14,008 nucleotides of DNA, taken from contig CAYXDO010000232.1 in the NCBI GenBank assembly GCA_964463485.1, forward strand, positions 1-14,008, read 5' to 3'. The notes beneath the pieces are model-generated. The model was not told the DNA's origin. It ran no database searches and saw only the letters and a list, made by a program, of their open reading frames with translations. The stretch comes from CAYXDO01 sp964463485. GTDB lineage: Bacteria > Myxococcota > Kuafuiibacteriia > Kuafuiibacteriales > Kuafuiibacteriaceae. Every line of letters begins with the position of its first letter. Within the stretch, counting starts at the first letter, position 1. Made by a program: the position numbers and the translations under genes. Below are positions 1 through 6,750 of this stretch, piece after piece.

Positions 1-315
1 GGAATATCAATGAGTTGCTAGTCGCTTGAAGGTGAACCGGATCGAGTGGGCCACGAAATCGTCCACGTCCACGCCCACGGTTGACGCCTACGTCCACGCC
101 GGCCTGCCCACCCACGAACTCGGGATCGGTCAAGCCATCAGGAACCGCAGATTGGGGAAATGACCGTGCCCACGACCCGCTGAACCGCCCAGAGAGTTGT
201 CGCGGAGCCCGAGAATGCTGGAATCTATGCGTTTCGCTGCACCCGACTCGTCGATCTTTCAACAAATTCATGGAGTTGTACTTTTCGGACGAGGTCTAGC
301 TAGCTAGCTAGCTAG
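1..315. other. Left-edge region with no convincing gene
   Basis: I see no credible coding sequence here. The only open frame (81-299, plus) starts at a TTG without a ribosome binding site, has a Pro/Ser/Arg-rich composition unlike a folded protein, and stops inside the CTAG tract. The stretch holds a degenerate hexamer repeat (about 61-97) and ends in the (CTAG)6 tract. The 3' end of an upstream gene could lie just left of position 1, but nothing shows this. Confidence 0.5.
61..97. repeat. Degenerate GTCCAC hexamer repeat
   Basis: The units read GTCCAC, GTCCAC, GCCCAC, a 7-base GGTTGAC, GCCTAC and GTCCAC. This is about six imperfect copies of a GTCCAC-like hexamer. Such low-complexity tracts could arise by slippage. 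No function can be assigned. Confidence 0.55.
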
Positions 316-319
316 CTAG
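296..319. repeat. (CTAG)6 tetranucleotide tandem repeat, six-frame stop
   Basis: Six perfect tandem copies of the self-complementary tetramer CTAG. A 4-base period moves through all three frames, and the unit is palindromic, so TAG occurs in every frame on both strands. The plus-strand frame from the left ends here (TAG at 297-299). The minus-strand gene that begins at 2838 takes its stop from this tract (316-318). CTAG is known to be a rare tetramer in many bacterial genomes, so the tract stands out. It could be a natural microsatellite or an artificial contig-joining stop linker. Confidence 0.9.
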
Positions 320-2838
320 GGAAGGTCGACTTCTGCCTCCCCTCCTTCGGTCAGCGTGACGTGCCGGAAGGAGGAGGGCGCACGATCCGCTACGAGCGTG
401 TACTCGCCTGCCGGGAGGTCCTCGAAGATGATCGGTCCCTCCCAGCTTAGGTAGCCGGAGCGCATGATCCGCGGGAGCGGGATTCCGCCCGAAACGGCCG
501 GATCGACGCGGCCGAAGAGCAAGCGCAACGACCCGCCCTCCGCCTCGTTCGCGTGCTTTCCAATGATGATTTTTGCGCTGCCGTCGCGAAGCTCGAGGTC
601 CGCGGTTCGCGTTCCGGCTGGTGGGACGCGAAGCTCCGCGACATAGCGGTACGGCCGACTCACGCCGTTCCTGTAATCGTAGTCGTCATCGACGCCGAAG
701 ACGGAGCGCTGCACGGAGACGACGTAGAGCCCTGGAGACACCCCCCCGATCTCGTATCGGCCGAGCCGGTCCGTGGCGACCGCATCGACCTCCGGCCCAT
801 CGGCGCGGGAGATCTCGACTTGGGCCTCTACGAGAGGCGCGCCATTCAGGCGCACCCTTCCGGCAACTCTCTGCCCGCGCGTGAGGGAGACTTCGAGCGT
901 TTGGCCGTCCTTTGCCTCGATCACGCGGGTTGCGTACCCGCTGGCCGCCACGTTCAGCACGGCTGGGCCGTTGCCCGCGTTCTCGACAAAGAAGGAGCCA
1001 TCGGGGCGCGTGACGGAGCGCGTCCAATGAGCTCTGAGCTCGACCCTCGCGCCTGCGATCGGGAGCTTGGTCGCTTCGTCGACGACGCGTCCTGCGACAC
1101 CGCCCGATCGCTCGAGCGTGATCTCGAGCTCCTTCGTCTGGCCGGGCTCGACTGCACCCGCGATACCGGTCGCATGGAAGCCTCGCGTCGTCACCTCGCC
1201 TTCGAACGCTCCGCCGCCGCGGAGCTTCAGCTCGAAGCTCCCGGATCGAACGGGCACGGAAGCGCTGTCCCAGTTCCTGAGCGAGACCCTTACAGTCTCG
1301 GGGATCGGGCCCGACTCGATGCGCAGCTTGCCTCGGATCGTCGCGACGGCAGGCAGCCGGAGCACCGCGGCCTGCTCGCCCGCAGCCACCTCGACTGAGT
1401 ACGCGAACGGCTCGGGCTCGGGCCGCCAGAACTCTCCACGATCACGAGTAGTCTTGATATCGTAGCGCCCGCCGGGGAGCCCTTCGAAGAGGAACGAACC
1501 GTCGGCTGCAGTCCGGGCCGCGGGCGCGGAGAAGAATATGCCGGAATCGTCCTGCTCGCGGGCGATGGTCACCTCCCGGCCGCCGATCGGCCCGTCCGGA
1601 TCCGTCAGCTTGCCCGCGATCGACTCTCCTCTCTCGAGCGCGAACGTCACGAGCGCGCGGCGGCGTGAGAGACCGATCTGCGCCGTGGCACTCGCAGGTT
1701 TGAACGGACCCGTGGGATAGGCGGCGACCGACCAGTCGCCGCACGGAGCTTCGGCGAGCTCGAAAGCTCCCTTCGCGTTCGTTCGCGTTCTCTCCCACCG
1801 AAAGCCGTCGTCGGAGCGCGACGACATCGAGACCTCGACATCGGCGAGCGGCTCGCCGGCCGGGCCGCGCACGATTCCCGCGATCGTCCCGCTTGGGCAC
1901 GACGGCAGCACCCGGCGCGCGATGCGTCTCGCGCGGATCCACAGCCCCTCGACTCCACCCGGGGTCGCGGGCTCCGCCGCTGGTGCGACGACTTCGAGCA
2001 CCTCTGGGGCCTGCGCCCAGAGCCCGGCTGAGTCCTCTGCCGTGAGCCGCATGCGGAACGGTCGGCCGTCGATCCCTTCGAAGAGGCCGCCGCACATGTC
2101 GTGACCGATCGACAACGAGCCCCAACCGCTCGGCTCGAGGTAGTCGCGCAGGACGGGTCCTTTGCCGTCGAGCGCCTCGAGCTCCACGCGGACGCGCGCG
2201 TCGCTCGCGTCCTCGATCGCCGTGTCCACCCAGATCCAGGACGAAGGCCCGCAACCAGATCGGATGCCTTCGCGATCGATGACCTTCGGGCTTGCCGTCC
2301 ACTTCGGCGGCGTCAAGTCCTCTTCGACCCCACGGAAGGCCACGAACGGAGCGCTCGGCGACTCGCGGAGCGGCGAGCCCTTGGCACCCTCCGCGGCGAG
2401 GATCAGCACGTACGAGACGTCGACCTCGAGCGGATGCTTGGGGCCCAGAGTGACGAACGTACGATCGAGCCCGTGCTCGATGCGTACAATCTCGAGCCCG
2501 GTCGTGCCGCGAGCGCTCTCGAGGCGCGGAGCGAGCGTCTCTCGCAACGCGTGCTCCGTGAATTCTTGGTAGAGCGCGACCACGATTCGCCCGTTCGCGG
2601 GGAGCGCGCCGCCGCTCGGCAGCACGCGGATCGCGAGGCCCTCGAAGTTCGCGCACGCCCCGCTTGCTTCGCGTGGAGAGGCCAGCGCGGAGAGCAAGAG
2701 GGCGAGGCCGGCGACCGCGGCGCGCGCTCCGGCGGCGGAGAGGGACCTCGAGCCTCCGCAGGCCTTCGACCGGGCTGAGCTTGTCGGCCGTCTATTCCAC
2801 CGCGGTAAGGAGCGTGGCCTGCGCGTCTCTGTGCTCAC
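316..2838 (-). CDS. Secreted protein with about six carboxypeptidase-regulatory-like repeats
   Basis: Predicted secreted or envelope protein of 840 residues. The start is the GTG at 2838-2836. The frame stays open to a TTG at 3117, but that extension crosses intergenic repeats and does not look like protein. After a long Arg-rich n-region comes a hydrophobic stretch at about 39-53 (AAVAGLALLLSALAS) and a likely cleavage site near residue 60. Residues 62-285 form an unassigned N-terminal part with a TPPKW segment at 176-180 and Cys196, Cys249. From about 318 on there are successive beta-sandwich units, starting near residues 318, 406, 499, 579, 657 and 752. The clearest share a pattern like 'G-x-V-x-G-x-P-L-x-x-A-x-V' followed by 'D-G-x-F/Y-x-F/I-x-x-L-P-x-G-x-Y', typical of CarboxypepD_reg-like folds. 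These usually act as structural or adhesive modules; no catalytic carboxypeptidase domain is present. The stop lies inside the CTAG repeat. The function is unknown. I see no good Shine-Dalgarno at this GTG, so the start is uncertain. Confidence 0.75.
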   Translation of the reverse strand: MSTETRRPRSLPRWNRRPTSSARSKACGGSRSLSAAGARAAVAGLALLLSALASPREASGACANFEGLAIRVLPSGGALPANGRIVVALYQEFTEHALRETLAPRLESARGTTGLEIVRIEHGLDRTFVTLGPKHPLEVDVSYVLILAAEGAKGSPLRESPSAPFVAFRGVEEDLTPPKWTASPKVIDREGIRSGCGPSSWIWVDTAIEDASDARVRVELEALDGKGPVLRDYLEPSGWGSLSIGHDMCGGLFEGIDGRPFRMRLTAEDSAGLWAQAPEVLEVVAPAAEPATPGGVEGLWIRARRIARRVLPSCPSGTIAGIVRGPAGEPLADVEVSMSSRSDDGFRWERTRTNAKGAFELAEAPCGDWSVAAYPTGPFKPASATAQIGLSRRRALVTFALERGESIAGKLTDPDGPIGGREVTIAREQDDSGIFFSAPAARTAADGSFLFEGLPGGRYDIKTTRDRGEFWRPEPEPFAYSVEVAAGEQAAVLRLPAVATIRGKLRIESGPIPETVRVSLRNWDSASVPVRSGSFELKLRGGGAFEGEVTTRGFHATGIAGAVEPGQTKELEITLERSGGVAGRVVDEATKLPIAGARVELRAHWTRSVTRPDGSFFVENAGNGPAVLNVAASGYATRVIEAKDGQTLEVSLTRGQRVAGRVRLNGAPLVEAQVEISRADGPEVDAVATDRLGRYEIGGVSPGLYVVSVQRSVFGVDDDYDYRNGVSRPYRYVAELRVPPAGTRTADLELRDGSAKIIIGKHANEAEGGSLRLLFGRVDPAVSGGIPLPRIMRSGYLSWEGPIIFEDLPAGEYTLVADRAPSSFRHVTLTEGGEAEVDLP
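2761..2789. repeat. Short palindromic element within the 5' coding region
   Basis: GGC and CGAC on the left pair with GTCG and GCC on the right, with a CTT bulge, around a 12-base loop containing GGGCTGAGCTT. The core GGGCTGAGCTTGTCG resembles, from memory, a short interspersed palindromic repeat (reverse complement GACAAGCTCAG) found in many copies in diverse bacterial genomes. It lies in the codons for the Arg/Ser-rich n-region of the signal peptide of the gene beginning at 2838. The match to the known repeat is recall and needs a search. Confidence 0.45.
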
Positions 2839-2949
2839 CTGCCCAGGGTACCACCCGAGTGCACGTCCCGGAATGAGGCTGGACGCGACAACGCGGACGT
2901 GGGTGTGCGCACGGTGAGTATCGCGGTGACCTCGAAAGCTCCCAAGGCT

Positions 2950-2987
2950 TCGCGGACTCGAGTTTCCGCGATCCTGCGTCTCGCGGA
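2950..2987. repeat. Three alternating-orientation copies of TCGCGGA
   Basis: TCGCGGA occurs at 2950-2956 and 2981-2987, with its exact reverse complement TCCGCGA between them at 2965-2971. The inner pair forms a 7-base inverted repeat with a 9-base spacer. The cluster lies upstream of the gene that begins at 2838, so it could be an operator or an mRNA hairpin. CG-rich heptamers can also recur by chance in this background. Confidence 0.35.
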
Positions 2988-3031
2988 TCCACACGGGCGA
3001 TGAGCCTCGGGTCTCAGCTCGTTCCAAGTAG

Positions 3032-3052
3032 CCGCAGGCAAGATGCCTGCGG
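3032..3052. repeat. Perfect 9-bp hairpin, intergenic palindromic repeat
   Basis: CCGCAGGCA, a 3-base AGA loop, then TGCCTGCGG form a perfect 9-bp stem, followed by TCCCAGGGG. It sits 72 bases past the stop of the lipoprotein gene on the minus strand. Read on the minus strand it would translate as TAGILPA, a peptide that in my recollection appears in spurious small ORFs of many genomes because of a dispersed repeat of this form. No T-tract follows on either strand, so a simple intrinsic terminator is less likely than a dispersed REP-like element. It could still act as a 3' mRNA-stabilising hairpin. Confidence 0.6.
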
Positions 3053-3123
3053 TCCCAGGGGTCGTTTCCAAAGGAGGGCTTCAGCCGCTGGACCGCGTGG
3101 GTGACATACTCAGGCAACCGAAC

Positions 3124-5559
3124 TCATGGGTGGAGCTCGATTTTCAGAGCCTGGCCACCCGAAAATCCGATCCAGAACCCACCCTCCACCGCCTCGACTC
3201 GGGTGAGGACGCCGTCGGTCTCGAGCCATCTCCCTTTGGGCGCCGCGTACACGATGGCAGCTCCGCGTTGTTGGCCCGAGACGAGCGCGGCGCCTTCGAC
3301 CGTCGCGGTCTCCGAGCGTACATCGTAACGTGTTTGCGGCGTCAGGCCGATCGCCAAGGGCGAGCGTCGTGTTGCCTCCAGGTCGACGACGCCGAAGAAG
3401 GCAGACTCAGTCGCCGCACTCTCGAAGAGAATCGCTCGGTCGGCACAGATTGGCGCGACCGCGCGTGGGTCGCCGCTCGTGTAGGCGTATGCAAGAGGAG
3501 GTTCCAGCCAGGGGAGCAAACGCAGCACGGATCCTGGCAGATGCAATCCAGTCCTCGCCGAGGCATATCCTGTCGAGAGCCAGGCGACGCCGAGCGAGGA
3601 GCTGATCTTCGAGGGTTCGATGAAGGCTCGAGGATCGTCTTCCTCCGGCGTCGTGGGATCATCCCAGGAAATCACAAAAGGGACCACGCCCTGCGCAGAG
3701 ACTCTCGAGAGCGTCGGCGGGTCGCCTTCGGCGGCCATGACGAGCGTGGCGGGTGCGACCGCGCCGAGTCGAGCGGAGTCGAGCCGCGCTCCGAGCGCCT
3801 CGGCGGGCGCGAAGAGCTCACGCTGTGCGGACTCGGGGTCGAGCGCGACGATTCCCTCGGCGGTGAGCCCGTAGATGAGTTGGCCGTCCGACACGGCGTC
3901 ATACGGTCGAAGCCCAAATCCGCCGGGAAGGGGCTCGTAGGGGCCGTCCAGCCGTACTCGATGGGTTGCTCCGACCAGCCAACCGCGCCCGCGATGACTC
4001 ACGAGGAGTCCGTCGCGTACGGCGTTCGGAGCTTCGCTCCAGATCGTCTCGAGCGGTCCGCCTGGGAGTCTGCGCAGCACTCGATGAGTTTCGTCCACGA
4101 GCAAACCGACTCTCCCGCTCTGTTCTCCAGCCCAGAGGGGTCTAGGGAGCTCGTCCAAGGGGACCGTGCGACTCGCGGTGAGTGTCCCGCGCTCGTCGAA
4201 GCGGAGCACGAGGGTCTGCTCCCTGGATCGTGATCGGAGGACGAGCTCGATCCCGTCCTCGAAGGGAAGAAATCCGATGCAATACCGATCAGGAAAGAAG
4301 CCCAGGTCGTCGACCAGGGCGCGCGTGAGACTCACCGAAGCGGTGAACACTCGGGCGGACTCGTCTTCGAGCTCGGAGCAAGCGAACACGCGATTTCGCA
4401 CCGCCCCCATCAACCCGCTCCCGTCGATTCCTGGCACGGCGTGTACGGCGAAGGGAACTTCTCCCGCCGTTGTGAGCACGCTGCTCGTACTCACTCCGCG
4501 TACCTCTGACGGACGGATTGCCGAAGGGTAGACGATGAACCCGGGCCTGCCTTGGAGGCCTACGAGCAGTCCGTTTTCGAGTTGGGCGACACCCATGATG
4601 GGTTCTTTTGCCCGCGTCGGCGCGATCTCGGCGCACACGAAGGGATCGGTCTCGCACAAGACGAGCGAGCTCACGACGCCGGCCTGGCGTTCGGCGTTGC
4701 GGCTGCCAGTCACCGCGATCAACCCAGAGCGGTCGAGTCCGGTGACGCTCATGACGTTGGTGCCGCTTTCGACGACGCCGAGCATTTGGAGGTCTGCGTC
4801 GAGGAGCTCGAACGTGGAACGATCGAGTCGAGCCCCTTGGCGTGCGACCAGGAAGCGGCGTCCGAGCGCGCCCACGGCGTGGATGGGTCGGCCGGGGCTG
4901 GGTACGAGGGTCTCTACGCCAGCGGGGCTGATGGCCAAGGCGTCAGCCGTGCCGAAGAGGCCCAAGGTCCCGTCGTCGAGCAGCGCAGCGTAGGTATATC
5001 GGTGGGCTCCTGGCGGGACGACGATCGTCGGGGTGAGCTCGAGCTCCTCGGACTTGAACTCGGCGGCGCAGGCGCACTCTCCCGAGAAGGCGACGGCCAA
5101 GGACTGCCGGACGGTCTCGACGACGCTGGGGTCTCCGTCGGACGTGCCTGTCGCCCACGACGGGATCGCGCAGACGTCGCCGTCGAAGGGTGAGAGTTGG
5201 GGGAGCCCGTCGCCGGCGAGGCAACGCCCGCAACCCACCGCTCGGCGGTCGGACGCGAACACCGCGCGCGGACTCTCCAACGCGCGCGGCCCTTGGGCCA
5301 GAATCCGGTCGTGAGGGATGGTGAGTGCGACAAACGTGTCTTCAGCCTCGAACTCCTCGTGCGTCGTGCTCACCGCGCCCGACTCGACGCTGAGCAGGCG
5401 GGGTGATTTGAGCTTTCCGGAAGGAGAGACCGGGACGACGACGACCAAGTCTTGGGACTCGGCGTGGACGACCACGTCTCGTGGGCTACAGCCGGCCAGG
5501 AGCGCCAGGAGCAGGCGCGCGTGACGGTCGCCTTGGTCGCTCGCGATCGGTCCGCGCAC
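3124..5559 (-). CDS. Large Cys-containing lipoprotein, possibly beta-propeller
   Basis: Predicted lipoprotein of 811 residues, starting at the GTG at 5559-5557. A short hydrophobic run at 16-22 leads into the lipobox LLAGC with the lipidated Cys at 24 and Ser at +2, which suggests the outer membrane. The n-region is odd, with two Asp residues. The mature part has a Cys cluster at 110, 113 (CGRC), 130, 162 and 164. Many short segments follow with 'L-D-D-G-T-L-G-L-F' or 'T-A-E-G-I-V-A-L-D' character, which suggests a WD/PQQ-like beta-propeller, although no named family is recognisable. No enzyme motif is visible. The gene starts 12 bp after the stop of the HExxH gene, so co-transcription is likely. 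Its architecture resembles the plus-strand lipoprotein at 10834-12252: both have Cys24, a segment reading ETFV or DTFV near residue 75, and a CxxC pair further on. The function is unknown. Confidence 0.8.
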   Translation of the reverse strand: MRGPIASDQGDRHARLLLALLAGCSPRDVVVHAESQDLVVVVPVSPSGKLKSPRLLSVESGAVSTTHEEFEAEDTFVALTIPHDRILAQGPRALESPRAVFASDRRAVGCGRCLAGDGLPQLSPFDGDVCAIPSWATGTSDGDPSVVETVRQSLAVAFSGECACAAEFKSEELELTPTIVVPPGAHRYTYAALLDDGTLGLFGTADALAISPAGVETLVPSPGRPIHAVGALGRRFLVARQGARLDRSTFELLDADLQMLGVVESGTNVMSVTGLDRSGLIAVTGSRNAERQAGVVSSLVLCETDPFVCAEIAPTRAKEPIMGVAQLENGLLVGLQGRPGFIVYPSAIRPSEVRGVSTSSVLTTAGEVPFAVHAVPGIDGSGLMGAVRNRVFACSELEDESARVFTASVSLTRALVDDLGFFPDRYCIGFLPFEDGIELVLRSRSREQTLVLRFDERGTLTASRTVPLDELPRPLWAGEQSGRVGLLVDETHRVLRRLPGGPLETIWSEAPNAVRDGLLVSHRGRGWLVGATHRVRLDGPYEPLPGGFGLRPYDAVSDGQLIYGLTAEGIVALDPESAQRELFAPAEALGARLDSARLGAVAPATLVMAAEGDPPTLSRVSAQGVVPFVISWDDPTTPEEDDPRAFIEPSKISSSLGVAWLSTGYASARTGLHLPGSVLRLLPWLEPPLAYAYTSGDPRAVAPICADRAILFESAATESAFFGVVDLEATRRSPLAIGLTPQTRYDVRSETATVEGAALVSGQQRGAAIVYAAPKGRWLETDGVLTRVEAVEGGFWIGFSGGQALKIELHP

Positions 5560-5571
5560 TTCGAGCTCGAC

Positions 5572-6750
5572 TCACTCGCTCCCGGAGGGCGTCGGCTCGG
5601 GGGCCGATTCGGCGGAGCGCGCCATCGCGTGGACCAGCTCGACCAGGCGCTCCGCGGTCGAGCGGTCGATAAGCTCCTCGAGCTCGACGCAACAGATCGC
5701 GAGGGCCTCGCGTGCTCGCGAAGCCGGGGAGTTCTCGCGCTCGCCGAGCAATCGGTCGAGCTCGGCGAGCGTCTCGGCGGCTGCAAAGACGAGCCTTCCC
5801 AGCACGTCTAGGGCCTCGTTCGAGAGTTTGAGGCGGTAGGTGATGAGTCGGCCGTCCGGCCGAACGGATCGCTCGTCGACGCCGAGGAAGAGGAGCAAGT
5901 GGTCTCGGGAGAATCGGCCGAGCCCGGCTCTGAGTCCCGCGTAGTCCGCGGCGAGCTCGTCGTGGGCGTGTTTTCGCATGGAACCCAACAGGCGCTTGGT
6001 CAACGCGTGAGTACATTCGTGATCGAAGCGAATTCGACGTGAGATGGAGCTCCACTCGGTGTCGTCGAACCCGGCGACGCTCGCCGGGACCCCGCTGTAC
6101 GGCCCCGCCGAGAGCACCATGAGTCGATCTTGGTAAGCGGACTTGTCGGCGAACAGCCGAGCTCGCGCACTCAGCCACTCGTCGGGGGTCGCGAAGGGGT
6201 GCGCCGCGAAGAACTCACTCTGGCGCAGGCCGATCCGCCCCCAGTCGTTGTACCCGGCCACGAGCAGCGCACCCATCGCCTTGGGAACGGGCACGGGCTC
6301 GTTCTTGTGAGTAATGACGCGCACGATCGTCTCGAAGTCGCTTCGCGTGGCGGGCAGAATGACGGGAATTTCGCCCGCAGCCGCTTGCCTGACTTCGATC
6401 GAGAGCTCTTCGGGCGCCTCGAGCTCCACTCCTTCGAACCCAGCCTCCGGTCGCTGCCCTTTGCGTTTGGCGGCGAGAAACGCGGGTTCCTCGGAGATTC
6501 CGGCGCGGACGGGAAAATTCAGCTCGATCAGCGCCTCCCTCAAAGCAGGGAGCGCTCCCCGCGACTTCGACGACTCGACGAAGCGCTTCCAATCTGCGGC
6601 GAAGGGTTCCGACGGGAGCGGCAAGCGCGGGAGGCGAGTCAAGTCCGGTCGTTCGAACGTGCTCGCTCCGTACTCGAGGAGCTCCTCGAGCACCGACCCC
6701 GAGGCTCCGAGTCGTACGAGTGCGATGCGTCGGGCTTCGAGTGCGCTCAC
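5572..6750 (-). CDS. Uncharacterised HExxH metallopeptidase-like protein
   Basis: Soluble protein of 392 residues without signal peptide or membrane segment. It contains HECTH at 244-248, an HExxH zinc-binding motif with catalytic Glu245. At 264-271 it reads DELAADYA, so Glu265 and Asp269 form an ExxxD motif like the third-ligand helix of gluzincin (thermolysin-type) peptidases. The spacing between the two motifs, about 16 residues, is compact. From memory the region resembles a family of uncharacterised HExxH proteins (possibly DUF7005), but I cannot verify this. The C-terminal part (about 308-380) is predicted mainly helical. The start is the GTG at 6750-6748, which overlaps the TGA of pruA as GTGA, so translational coupling is expected. 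Peptidase activity is inferred only from the motifs; the substrate is unknown. Confidence 0.8.
   Translation of the reverse strand: MSALEARRIALVRLGASGSVLEELLEYGASTFERPDLTRLPRLPLPSEPFAADWKRFVESSKSRGALPALREALIELNFPVRAGISEEPAFLAAKRKGQRPEAGFEGVELEAPEELSIEVRQAAAGEIPVILPATRSDFETIVRVITHKNEPVPVPKAMGALLVAGYNDWGRIGLRQSEFFAAHPFATPDEWLSARARLFADKSAYQDRLMVLSAGPYSGVPASVAGFDDTEWSSISRRIRFDHECTHALTKRLLGSMRKHAHDELAADYAGLRAGLGRFSRDHLLLFLGVDERSVRPDGRLITYRLKLSNEALDVLGRLVFAAAETLAELDRLLGERENSPASRAREALAICCVELEELIDRSTAERLVELVHAMARSAESAPEPTPSGSE

Noticed and set aside
81..299. 72-residue plus-strand open frame at the left edge
   Set aside because: TTG start without a ribosome binding site, starts in a simple repeat, ends in the CTAG tract, and its composition does not look like a folded protein.
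3032..3052. Intrinsic terminator after the lipoprotein gene
   Set aside because: The stem is strong but no T-run follows on either strand, and the sequence fits a dispersed repeat better.
2839..3117. N-terminal extension of the secreted-protein gene to a TTG at 3117
   Set aside because: The extension is translated from intergenic DNA containing the REP-like hairpin and would put a signal peptide about 130 residues into the protein.
3043..4233. 396-residue plus-strand open frame opposite the lipoprotein gene
   Set aside because: Antisense shadow; Arg/Gly-rich and without domains, while the minus frame has a lipobox and strand-like segments.
5557..5574. HExxH gene and lipoprotein gene are in the same frame, separated by TGA and four codons, suggesting a split gene or readthrough
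   Set aside because: The downstream protein begins with its own lipoprotein signal, which would not work inside a fusion; two separate genes are simpler.
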